The notes under the pieces are model-generated. The model had not been told where the DNA came from and made no database searches. It saw only the letters and a program-made list of their open reading frames with translations. From Dehalococcoidia bacterium (GTDB lineage: Bacteria > Chloroflexota > Dehalococcoidia > Dehalococcoidales > Fen-1064): DNA of 14,045 nucleotides. Below, piece after piece: positions 7,228-13,516 of the stretch. Where the stretch lies: assembly GCA_030691775.1 (NCBI GenBank), contig JAUYDN010000121.1, positions 1 through 14,045 of the forward strand, in the 5' to 3' direction. The translations under genes were made by a program, and so were the position numbers. Position 1 is the stretch's first letter, and each line of letters starts with the position of its first letter.

Positions 7228-8451
7228 TCAGTCTTTGTGCCCCCACAGGAAAAGCGAGCAGACGAGCACGACGACGAAAAGCCCGGCGCCGATAGAAGCG
7301 AAGGCGACGCTGAAGCTGTACTGGTCGATAAGTTTACCGATAACCGGCGAGACGAAGCCTGCGCCCCCCTGGGCGATGAAATAGTAGATGCCCAGGGCGG
7401 TAGAGCGGTTGTGTTGAGAGGTGTTACTGATGACGTACGCTTCAGCCACCGGCATTGCCACATACCTGACGGTGCCCATCAGGAGGAGGAGGATGGGTAA
7501 CAGCCACCAGTACGTACCGAGGCTCAACAGGTAGATAATGGGGCCCGCCGCCAGGCTGATGGTCAGCATCACCGGCACTTTCCCGATCCGGTCCGAGATG
7601 TGTCCGCCGATGGGTCCAGACCATAATCCTCCCAGGTGCCCCAGTGCCAGGAGCGCGGCGCCAAGCTGTTCCGAGCCACCGTATTCGCGCACCACCAGCA
7701 GGGGAATGAAGGAGAGGACGGAGAAGATGAAGACCTGCACGGCTGTGCCCATAGCCACGAAGGCGACGATGCGGCGCAGATAGCCACGCGGGTTAATGCG
7801 GATGGAGAAGCTTTCCGTCTCGACCGGGTGCGGTCTGTCTCCCAGTCGGCGGCGTTTCAGGAGATAATAGAGATAGATACCGTAAGCGAAGATGGGAATG
7901 GAGAGCACGATAAATGAGCCGCGCCAGCTGGCAAACACGGCAATGATGGTGACGAAGAGCGGGGTCAGGAAATTAGCCGCAGTCCCGCCGATCTGGTGGA
8001 TACCGAGCACACGCCCACGCTTTTCCACCGGCGTTGTATCAGAAAGGACGGGCGCGGCGGAGGGGTGGTAGCCGCCGCCGAATATGCCCATCAGCAACAG
8101 GGCAAATACCAGCATCAGGTAGGTTGGGGCGAGACCGGCAAGCAGGCCGAAAAATGCCACCCCGGCGACGCCCGCCGTAATCAATATCCGGGGTGCAATG
8201 CGGTCTCCGAGCCAGCCGGCGGGAAGTTGACTGGCGCCGTAAGCCAGGTTGTATGCCGCCATCAACCCACCGATACTGAAATAATCGAGCTTGAACCTGT
8301 CCTGGATGGAAGGGAGGACAGGCTGGATAATAAACCCAGGCACGTGGTGCATAAAATGGGCGAGGAGGAAGAGCGGCACCAGCCCGGGGAAAAGTTCCTT
8401 AAGGTAAGCCTTAAATCTGTTTACGTTAGTCCTGGTGGGGTTATTCATCAT
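7228..8451 (-). CDS. Major facilitator superfamily transporter (fosmidomycin-resistance-like)
   Basis: An integral membrane protein of about 407 residues with the hydrophobic pattern of 12 membrane helices. The MFS signature loop appears twice, as GWLGDRIAPR between helices 2 and 3 and GHISDRIGKVP between helices 8 and 9, reflecting the internal duplication of the family. The segment GGGYHPSAAPVLSD followed by GRVLGIHQIGG recalls the Fsr (fosmidomycin resistance) branch, so an efflux role is plausible, but the substrate is unknown. TTG at 8454 and ATGs at 8451 and 8448 are all possible starts; an ATG is preferred. The gene starts 34 nt from the 3' end of a tRNA-Ser on the same strand. It could have been read through from the tRNA transcript, but that is inference. 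Confidence 0.9.
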   Translation of the reverse strand: MMNNPTRTNVNRFKAYLKELFPGLVPLFLLAHFMHHVPGFIIQPVLPSIQDRFKLDYFSIGGLMAAYNLAYGASQLPAGWLGDRIAPRILITAGVAGVAFFGLLAGLAPTYLMLVFALLLMGIFGGGYHPSAAPVLSDTTPVEKRGRVLGIHQIGGTAANFLTPLFVTIIAVFASWRGSFIVLSIPIFAYGIYLYYLLKRRRLGDRPHPVETESFSIRINPRGYLRRIVAFVAMGTAVQVFIFSVLSFIPLLVVREYGGSEQLGAALLALGHLGGLWSGPIGGHISDRIGKVPVMLTISLAAGPIIYLLSLGTYWWLLPILLLLMGTVRYVAMPVAEAYVISNTSQHNRSTALGIYYFIAQGGAGFVSPVIGKLIDQYSFSVAFASIGAGLFVVVLVCSLFLWGHKD

Positions 8452-8484
8452 CAAAGCCGGTGAAACGGCTCCACTCTCACTTCA

Positions 8485-8575
<91 letters not shown>

Positions 8576-8780
8576 GCACTATTGTCCAGTTTACGGCTTG
8601 CAAGCTGGCTTTGTAAAGAGTGGTGTGCAGGTGCGACCAAAGGGCGACAGTTCGACAATCGAGGAGCTAATCGGCCGCTCCGGTAAACCTACGTGTACAT
8701 TGAGCCGGGTGATGCGAGTTTTTGATTTGGGAGTTGGAATTTGTTTGATGCTTGGCTATTCGTACTTGTTATTTTTACCG

Positions 8781-8797
8781 GGAGAGGGCGGGATTCG
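8781..8797 (-). other. tRNA-Ser 3'-end fragment (possible attachment-site remnant)
   Basis: The plus-strand 17-mer here matches the acceptor and T-arm end of both tRNA-Ser genes (8489-8505 and 9259-9275) at 16 of 17 positions. No D arm, anticodon arm or CCA surrounds it. Its orientation equals that of tRNA-Ser(CGA), and it lies on that tRNA's 3' side, the position expected of the far attachment site of an element inserted in the tRNA 3' end. It could also be a tRNA pseudogene scrap. Nothing else is recognised in 8577-8859. Confidence 0.5.
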
Positions 8798-8859
8798 CCT
8801 GTTCCGAGTGAAATCGAGGAAAACTCACGTCAGCTCAATTAACATCGACGTTCGTATCA

Positions 8860-9144
8860 TTACATCTGTATCGGGTAAGTCCCTTGGATTAGTCGCTCCT
8901 TCTCGGTTTTCGACCACCTTTTAACCTGTACCTCTCGTTTCCTGGCTTCAGAAACATTGTTGCATGGCTCGCTATATACTAATGCCACCGGCCTGCGGCC
9001 GGAGGTGTATTTCGCACCTGTTCCATTGTTGTGTTCTTTCAGCCGTTCTTGTATATCGACCGCAATACCGGAATACAGGGAGTTATCTCTACATCTGACG
9101 ATATAGAAAAACCATTCCCGGTCTGTAATTCCACTTCGGTTCAT
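8860..9144 (-). CDS. GIY-YIG domain protein (YhbQ/UPF0213-like)
   Basis: A small soluble protein of 94 residues consisting almost entirely of one GIY-YIG nuclease domain. The characteristic pattern is WFFYIVRC...LYSGIAVDIQERLKEHN, then AKYTSGRRPVALVYSE, then SEARKREVQVKRWSKTEK: tyrosine and glycine of the GIY/YIG strands, the helix arginine, and the late glutamate. This is the compact UPF0213/YhbQ type, linked in other bacteria to nucleic-acid repair or turnover, not the large homing or UvrC type. The ATG at 9144 is given because the domain starts directly after it; an in-frame TTG at 9171 would add nine residues and has AGGAA upstream, so the start is uncertain. It sits between two tRNA-Ser genes and beside a tRNA-Ser fragment, so it may be cargo of an old insertion. 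Confidence 0.85.
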   Translation of the reverse strand: MNRSGITDREWFFYIVRCRDNSLYSGIAVDIQERLKEHNNGTGAKYTSGRRPVALVYSEPCNNVSEARKREVQVKRWSKTEKERLIQGTYPIQM

Positions 9145-9254
9145 GTTATTGGCTCGGGGTAAGCCCTCCAACTCGCTTTGTTCCTCATAGTGACAAATAA
9201 TTTGGGGAGGGGAGGACTTGATAATTGATTATTGATGTTTATTATTTCCGCCTG

Positions 9255-9344
9255 TGGCGGAGAGGGTGGGATTCGAACCCACGTCACGATAAATCGTGAA
9301 CCGCTTTTCGAGAGCGGCACCTTCAACCACTCGGTCACCTCTCC
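9255..9344 (-). tRNA. tRNA-Ser(CGA), CCA encoded
   Basis: Read on the minus strand: acceptor GGAGAGG/CCTCTCC, anticodon loop CTCGAAA giving anticodon CGA (reads UCG), a long variable arm with CACGAT/ATCGTG pairing, T-loop GTTCGAATCCC, discriminator G at 9258 and encoded CCA at 9255-9257. Upstream on the minus strand, TTAACA and CAAAAT separated by 18 nt form a plausible promoter ending 8 nt before the tRNA. A phage-type integrase gene begins its 3' flank only 80 nt from the tRNA 5' end. Confidence 0.96.
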
Positions 9345-9366
9345 AAGTGCTTATTTTGAAGCTAGA

Positions 9367-9431
9367 ATTATGTTATTGTTAAGTAGTATAATTTTACATA
9401 ATAACCATTTTGCTAATAATATGCTAATAAT
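9367..9431. repeat. AT-rich junction with inverted and direct repeats beside the integrase
   Basis: ATTATGT at 9367-9373 and ACATAAT at 9396-9402 form a 7-bp inverted repeat. TGCTAATAAT is then repeated at 9411-9420 and 9422-9431, the second copy covering the integrase stop codon. Such AT-rich repeats next to an integrase gene and a tRNA are typical of integrase arm-binding or boundary DNA. That reading is inference. Confidence 0.4.
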
Positions 9432-10593
9432 GTTTCCTAACAGGTTCATTTTTGCCATTCTCATTATACCCAGAGGACACCAGTTTATCAAAACCTTCTG
9501 CGGCCGCCTGCTGAAGCCCTGGGGCAACGTGCGAATAGGTATCAAGAGTTATTTGAATACTGGCGTGACCCAGTCGCTCTTGAACAATCTTTGGGTGTAC
9601 GCCCTGTTTAAGCATTAAAGACGCGTGGGTATGCCGCGCATCGTGAAAGCGAATCACCTTGACACCGGCTCGTGCGGCTAACATCGCCCATGCCCGGCTA
9701 ACCGTATTAGGGCGTAAGGGTTTACCTTCCGGGGTGCTGAATACCAGGTCATTATCAGTCAAGGTTTTTCCCAGCCTAGCCCAGATTGACGCTTGCTTTT
9801 CCCGCTGCTCCTTTAACGTAAGAATCGCTGAAGGTGAGAGGGATATTGTCCGCCGACTCTTGGCTGACTTGGGTTGCGTAAAAACATAACTGCCGTCCTT
9901 TAGATGGTGAAGGCTACGGGTAACAGATACCTGGCTGAAAAGCAAGTCAACATCCAGCCAGCGCAAAGCTAATAATTCAGACCGTCTCATACCGGTAAAT
10001 AGAGCGGTGTGGAATAGCGCATAATAAGGACTGTCCTTAGCAGTGTCCAGAAAACGGGTAATATCATATTCGTCCCATGTCTGCATATCATTATGACGGG
10101 CACGGGGTATGTCAACACCATCGGCCACGTTACGACTTACCAATCCCCACTTAAGCGCTGTCTGTAAAGCTTTATGAATCACGGTATGAAGATACCTGAC
10201 AGTCAGAGCGCTAAGACCATTATTGAGTTTGACTGTGTAAAGCTTTTGAAGGTGCTCTGGCTTAAGCTGGGTTAGTGGTATATTCCCCAGGGACGGGATA
10301 AGGTGCACACGGCATATGCTTTCGTACCGCTCATAGCCACGTGGGGACAGGTTAGGCTTGGCATAGTCTTTAAGCCACCTCTCAAGGTATTCTGCGAGGG
10401 TAGTCTTACCGGGACGCATAAACATGCCGGTGTCGAGCTGGTTTAGAATCTCTGATAGGCGTTTTTCTGCCTCTTTCTTAGTGCCCTTGACGGTTGTCCA
10501 CTGATACTTGTACTTGCCAGTATTGGCGTCTTTCCCCATACTGATTGCGAGGGAATAACTATCCTTACCCCTCTTTTCTATGTGACCTCTCAT
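9424..10593 (-). CDS. int: Phage-type tyrosine integrase
   Basis: A 389-residue site-specific integrase. It has an N-terminal arm-type DNA-binding domain (about 1-58), a SAM-like core-binding domain (about 63-150) and a catalytic domain (about 172-365). The active site is complete: R203 in TGMRRSELL, K242 or K245 in QPKSAKSRR, H317 and R320 in RFHDARHTH, H343 in LGHASIQIT and nucleophile Y353 in LDTYSHV. The ATG at 10593 has AAGGAGG 8 nt upstream, a strong ribosome site. It lies 80 nt from the 5' end of tRNA-Ser(CGA), the usual setting of an integrative element, though most elements sit on the 3' side of the tRNA. It follows an orphan arm-domain gene on the same strand and appears full length and functional. 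Confidence 0.95.
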   Translation of the reverse strand: MRGHIEKRGKDSYSLAISMGKDANTGKYKYQWTTVKGTKKEAEKRLSEILNQLDTGMFMRPGKTTLAEYLERWLKDYAKPNLSPRGYERYESICRVHLIPSLGNIPLTQLKPEHLQKLYTVKLNNGLSALTVRYLHTVIHKALQTALKWGLVSRNVADGVDIPRARHNDMQTWDEYDITRFLDTAKDSPYYALFHTALFTGMRRSELLALRWLDVDLLFSQVSVTRSLHHLKDGSYVFTQPKSAKSRRTISLSPSAILTLKEQREKQASIWARLGKTLTDNDLVFSTPEGKPLRPNTVSRAWAMLAARAGVKVIRFHDARHTHASLMLKQGVHPKIVQERLGHASIQITLDTYSHVAPGLQQAAAEGFDKLVSSGYNENGKNEPVRKHY

Positions 10594-10768
10594 TGTCTAG
10601 CCTCCTTCGCCTGATTATTGGCTTCTAGTTTCTGTATTTATCCCGCGGATGTAAGTGCTCCACTCATCCCTCGCCGATCCCCAGAAGGTAGATGTTCCCT
10701 TGTCTTCCACTGGCCCGCATTTTTCCTGCACCATTCGGAATGAGGCGGCGGGGCCAGATGATGTATTC

Positions 10769-10969
10769 TTAGCTTTCTCTGGTCTGTTGCTTAATGTAGG
10801 TGTCCTTCTCAATGTTTAGTAGTAAGTCAGCCAGCCGATGTTGCGCGTCCTTCTTACCACCAATAACGGTTTCAAAGTGCCGCATGCGCTTATATGTTGA
10901 AGAGTCCCTACCGACATCGATGGTAATCTCCCATTTACCCTTAGACCGTTGACGAATATATCCCTTCAT
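10769..10969 (-). CDS. Stand-alone integrase arm-type DNA-binding domain
   Basis: A 66-residue basic protein matching the N-terminal arm-binding domain of the neighbouring integrase: over the first 60 residues about 18 positions are identical, including M-x-G-x-I-x-x-R-x-K and the later G-x-KK-x-A-x-x-RL. It stops straight after the linker position (DTYIKQQTRES), with no core-binding or catalytic domain in any frame of the next 150 nt. ATG at 10969 has GGGAG 6 nt upstream and follows the stop of the 145-residue gene by 2 nt, so it seems translated. It is either the stump of a deleted integrase or a deliberate small protein that could compete for arm sites and steer integration versus excision. 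The 10615-10768 gap holds only a weak open frame of no recognisable kind. Confidence 0.65.
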   Translation of the reverse strand: MKGYIRQRSKGKWEITIDVGRDSSTYKRMRHFETVIGGKKDAQHRLADLLLNIEKDTYIKQQTRES

Positions 10970-10971
10970 TG

Positions 10972-11409
10972 CTAACTCCCATCTTTAGTAGATACTACTG
11001 CCGCTGGAGGTACGTCAGGTTTTCCTTTCCCCTCAGTTTTATACCGCTCTAGGAATCGTTTGAACTTTTCACTGCCTAAGGTACTTTCCACAATAGAAAG
11101 GAACCACCTCCAGCCTTCATACTCAATGTCATCGCCTGCATCCCGGGCTTTCCACAGACGAGGAAGAAGGTCTTCAGCCACACTTGTTAGTGCCTGTCGC
11201 TTAATAGCTTCCGCTTCTTTCTTAGCCTTCTCTTTAAGAGCGTGGTCGAGGACTCCACGGTCTGTTTCCTTTTCCCACTTCTGGAGGGAGCGCACGGTGG
11301 GCGGATCAACATTAAACCTCTCCTTAATAGCACGTCTAATCTCGCCCCATCCCTTTCCCTCGCTCCGACGACTAAGAGCAAATAACTTCACCTCAAAATT
11401 AAATCCCAT
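10972..11409 (-). CDS. Unrecognised 145-residue charged protein, possible N-terminal helix-turn-helix
   Basis: Not recognised as a known family. The N-terminal third (about 15-48, ending in DPPTVRSLQKWEKE) reads like a helix-turn-helix of the kind found in resolvases and terminase small subunits. The middle (about 50-85) is a lysine, glutamate and alanine-rich helix. The C-terminal half has an aromatic stretch GWRWFLSIV and ends in a disordered tail. No signal peptide or membrane segment is seen. The ATG at 11409 is preceded by GGAGG at a 6-nt spacing, an excellent ribosome site. It is the first gene of the minus-strand group, 2 nt before the orphan arm-domain gene, and faces the AT-rich control region. 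A DNA-binding accessory or regulatory role is inferred from this place only. Confidence 0.7.
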   Translation of the reverse strand: MGFNFEVKLFALSRRSEGKGWGEIRRAIKERFNVDPPTVRSLQKWEKETDRGVLDHALKEKAKKEAEAIKRQALTSVAEDLLPRLWKARDAGDDIEYEGWRWFLSIVESTLGSEKFKRFLERYKTEGKGKPDVPPAAVVSTKDGS

Positions 11410-11436
11410 ATTTCGCCTCCTTTCGTATTTTTACTG

Positions 11437-11466
11437 TTGCATTGTGTTTCGACGAAATGCTATAAT
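11437..11466 (+). promoter_or_regulatory. Putative sigma-70 promoter with extended -10
   Basis: TTGCAT at 11437-11442 and TATAAT at 11461-11466 are separated by 18 nt. TGC directly before the -10 makes an extended -10 element. It points toward the excisionase-like gene, with a leader of about 140 nt that contains the inverted repeat at 11532-11559. Confidence 0.5.
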
Positions 11467-11531
11467 AAGAAGGTAATTGGCATATAGTATGCTAAAATAA
11501 GTAATTATGGTAGTCCTCCCTTTTATTAGGA

Positions 11532-11559
11532 ACGAATTAATAATATCAAATAAATTCGT
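11532..11559. promoter_or_regulatory. Inverted repeat, candidate operator
   Basis: ACGAATT (11532-11538) and AATTCGT (11553-11559) are exact 7-bp inverted halves with a 14-nt AT-rich spacer. The site lies in the divergent gap between the two operons, where a dimeric HTH or ribbon-helix-helix regulator encoded next door could bind. The gap 11410-11614 is the most AT-rich stretch of the window and has no gene. Confidence 0.45.
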
Positions 11560-11614
11560 GTTTGTCAAGAGGGTTGTGGGTAATTAATAAAATTAATCCT
11601 GACGGAGCCTGACA

Positions 11615-11905
11615 ATGGGGCAGAATGATAACTTGGACCTAACAGAGCCGCTGTGCATCAGTGTCACCGCTGCTGCCAGAATGCTCGGTGTATCACGAAA
11701 TACCGGCTACGAAATGGCACGGCTGGGACAACTTCCAACCATAAGGTGTGGGCGGCGGCGGTTAGTGGTTCCCAAAGCTGCGCTGAAGAAAATGTTGGAG
11801 AAGACAAATGAACCGTATGAAAAAAGTGGAAAGCAAACAGAGAGGGGATCCACCATCACGAAAAAGATACGAGACGAGCCACCCGGTAATAAGTCTTCGT
11901 ACTGA
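11615..11905 (+). CDS. Excisionase-like helix-turn-helix DNA-binding protein
   Basis: A 96-residue protein with one MerR/excisionase-type winged HTH at about residues 14-62: ISVTAAARMLGVSRNTGYEM, then GQLPTIRCGRRRLVVPKAALKKML. This is the usual helix-turn-helix and wing order of the excisionase family (HTH_17 type), where the arginine-rich wing binds DNA. In mobile elements such proteins bend attachment-site DNA to favour excision or act as repressors. After residue 65 the tail is basic and probably disordered; it overlaps the next gene. ATG at 11615 has GGAG 7 nt upstream. As the first plus-strand gene facing an integrase operon, it is a good candidate for the directionality factor, an inference from position and fold. 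Confidence 0.85.
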   Translation: MGQNDNLDLTEPLCISVTAAARMLGVSRNTGYEMARLGQLPTIRCGRRRLVVPKAALKKMLEKTNEPYEKSGKQTERGSTITKKIRDEPPGNKSSY

Positions 11906-12215
11906 CGAGGAAATTCGTAACGGGCTCCGGGAAGCCAAAGAAAAGAAGGGTATGAGTTGCGTTGACGTTCTCAAAGTAGGACTCGGCCTCACTGAGTTGA
12001 CAATCAGGGCTGAAGAAGAAATAAGGCAACAAGCTTACGAGGCAGGCTGGGAAAGGGGAAACGAAGTAGCCTCTAATCTCTATGCCGTGACCTATCCTTG
12101 CAGCAAGTGTGGGAAAGAGATGACAGTAGACACCGATGAAGACAAGAAAGCTATACGGAAATTTTTGACCTCCAGTGGCTGGCATCACGGCGACTGTAGT
12201 GACCCCTACGAATGA
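11808..12215 (+). CDS. Ribbon-helix-helix-like protein with C-terminal CCHC zinc motif
   Basis: A 135-residue protein of no firmly recognised family. Residues about 25-60 (VISLRTDEEIRNGLREAKEK, then KGMSCVDVLKVGLGL) have the strand-helix-helix pattern of a ribbon-helix-helix DNA-binding domain. A charged helix follows (66-85). The C-terminal part has CSKC, 25 residues later HHGDC, that is CX2C-X25-HX2C, a likely zinc site. ATG at 11808 has GGAG 7 nt upstream. This start makes the gene overlap the preceding HTH gene by 98 nt in another frame. No later start keeps the ribbon strand, so the overlap seems real. It probably regulates this locus together with the HTH protein. The next gene starts 37 nt downstream. 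Confidence 0.75.
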   Translation: MNRMKKVESKQRGDPPSRKRYETSHPVISLRTDEEIRNGLREAKEKKGMSCVDVLKVGLGLTELTIRAEEEIRQQAYEAGWERGNEVASNLYAVTYPCSKCGKEMTVDTDEDKKAIRKFLTSSGWHHGDCSDPYE

Positions 12216-12252
12216 TAGTTCATGATTCATGGTAATCGAGGGGGGGCGGGTA

Positions 12253-12960
12253 ATGAATAAAGCCTACCTTGAGCCAGGTGAGGTTGAGCAACTGGAGCAG
12301 GCAGCCGAGTACCTGCGGGATAAGCTGCTAATACGGCTTCTGTTTCATCTTGGCTGCCGCGTCTCTGAAGTTCTGGGAGTCAGGGTGGACGATATCGATT
12401 TCAAGCAGGACACGGTGACCATCGAGCACCTGAAGGCAAGGATAAAGCTCTCCTGTTCCCAGTGTGGCACCAGGTTAGGGAAGAGTCACGCCTTCTGTCC
12501 CAAATGCGGCGCGACGGTAAAGGAAGCCGTTGCCAAGGAGCAAGAGCACCGTAGAGTCAGAACGTTACCGCTGGATGAAGATACTTTGGAGATGATGAGG
12601 GATTACATAGTGCGCGGAGGTCCGGTGAAACGGGGAGACAAAACTTTTCTCTTCGGTATTAACCGGCACCGCGCCTGGCAAATCGTTAAAGAATGTGCTG
12701 AGAGAGCCAGGTTACCAAAGCTGGTTAATCCCGAGACCGGAAGAATGCACAACGTCACTCCCCACCGCCTGCGGGATGCCTTTGCTATCCAGGCGATGAA
12801 AATTGATGACTCCGGCGATGGACTCAGGCTCCTCTAGGAACATTTAGGCCACGTCTCGTTCAACACCACCGCGAAATACAGAAAGGTGGCCGGAGAGGAA
12901 CTTAAGGACTGGTATGAAAAGTTGTGGAAGAAAGAGGCAAAACCGGATGATGGACATTAG
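12253..12960 (+). pseudogene. Minimal tyrosine recombinase with zinc-ribbon insertion, interrupted by an in-frame TAG
   Basis: Reading through TAG at 12835-12837 gives 235 codons of one recombinase catalytic domain without an arm or SAM-like domain. R36 lies in GCRVSEVLG. A zinc ribbon (C68, C71, C82, C85) sits where the beta-hairpin before the RTLPLD strand belongs. H171 and R174 are in TPHRLRDAF. After the stop the same frame continues with EHLGHVSFNTTAKY, supplying the final histidine and the tyrosine nucleophile, and ends at 12960. Family members usually have glutamine before this LGH motif, and CAG to TAG is one transition. The truncated 194-residue product would lack the nucleophile. 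ATG at 12253 with GAGGGGGG upstream is preferred to the ATG at 12229. Either a recent nonsense mutation, amber suppression or a sequencing error explains this. Base composition is more GC-rich than the genes just left. Confidence 0.85.
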
Positions 12961-13516
12961 ACCCAATAGAGGCGGCTTCCTTCGCCCGTTCGGCTGTGGT
13001 TGGTTTATACGGGAGTACCTTTTAGGTAAAGGGACGGAAGGCTCCACACCGATAGACCCGGAGCGTGGGGCTCCCCAGGCGGACATCAACTACGAGTACA
13101 AAGAGGCGCTCGCCCGGGCCACTGCTCGGGAACGTGCCGAGAGAATCATCAGTCGCATGGTGCTGTCCGGCGCCGATATCACCGAGGATCAGGCGGAGAA
13201 GGTCCGTGAACGCGAACTGAAGAAGGTCTCCCGCAAGTTTACGCGCATGAGATATCACTCCTTCCTCGTGTACTTCGGCATGTTGAAAAGACTCGGATGG
13301 GTCGAGACTACTACTGAGACCGGCGCCTCGTCCATCCAGGGCAACTATCCACAGGCGCCGGACCGCACCTACTATCGCCTGACCGCAGCCGGCAGAGCGG
13401 CGGATGAGGCTCTCTGGTCAAATCCCCAATATACCCTGTACCCCGAAAATGGCCGCAGTCATCAATCGAAGCAAACCGGCTGGCCCCACCGCAAGGTCAG
13501 AAATACCGGCACATAG
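12947..13516 (+). CDS. Winged-helix-like protein coupled to the zinc-ribbon recombinase
   Basis: A 189-residue basic protein, not a family I can name. The N-terminal part (DIRPNRGGFLRPFGCGWFI) is arginine and glycine-rich. The middle (about 45-95) is a long charged helix. Residues about 100-165 read as a winged helix: RMRYHSFLVYFGMLKRLGWVE as the recognition region, then a wing ending PDRTYYRLTAAGRAAD. ATG at 12947 has GAGG about 10 nt upstream and overlaps the end of the recombinase frame by 14 nt, so the pair is coupled, which suggests a partner, for example a DNA-binding accessory or regulator of the recombinase. The last 20 or so residues look unrelated to the fold and stop exactly at the tRNA-like remnant, so the natural C-terminus may have been replaced. 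A start at 12914 is possible but less likely. Confidence 0.75.
   Translation: MMDIRPNRGGFLRPFGCGWFIREYLLGKGTEGSTPIDPERGAPQADINYEYKEALARATARERAERIISRMVLSGADITEDQAEKVRERELKKVSRKFTRMRYHSFLVYFGMLKRLGWVETTTETGASSIQGNYPQAPDRTYYRLTAAGRAADEALWSNPQYTLYPENGRSHQSKQTGWPHRKVRNTGT

Noticed and set aside
9367..9431. Short repeats considered as a CRISPR array
   Set aside because: Only two 10-base copies with one base between them; no repeat-spacer pattern and no cas gene anywhere in the window.
9232..9618. Plus-strand frame containing GEGGIRTH
   Set aside because: Antisense translation of tRNA-Ser(CGA) running into the antisense of the integrase.
10615..10812. Minus-strand 65-codon frame between the integrase and the orphan arm domain
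   Set aside because: It begins inside the arm-domain gene with a TTG, shows no recognisable domain and does not continue the broken integrase in another frame.
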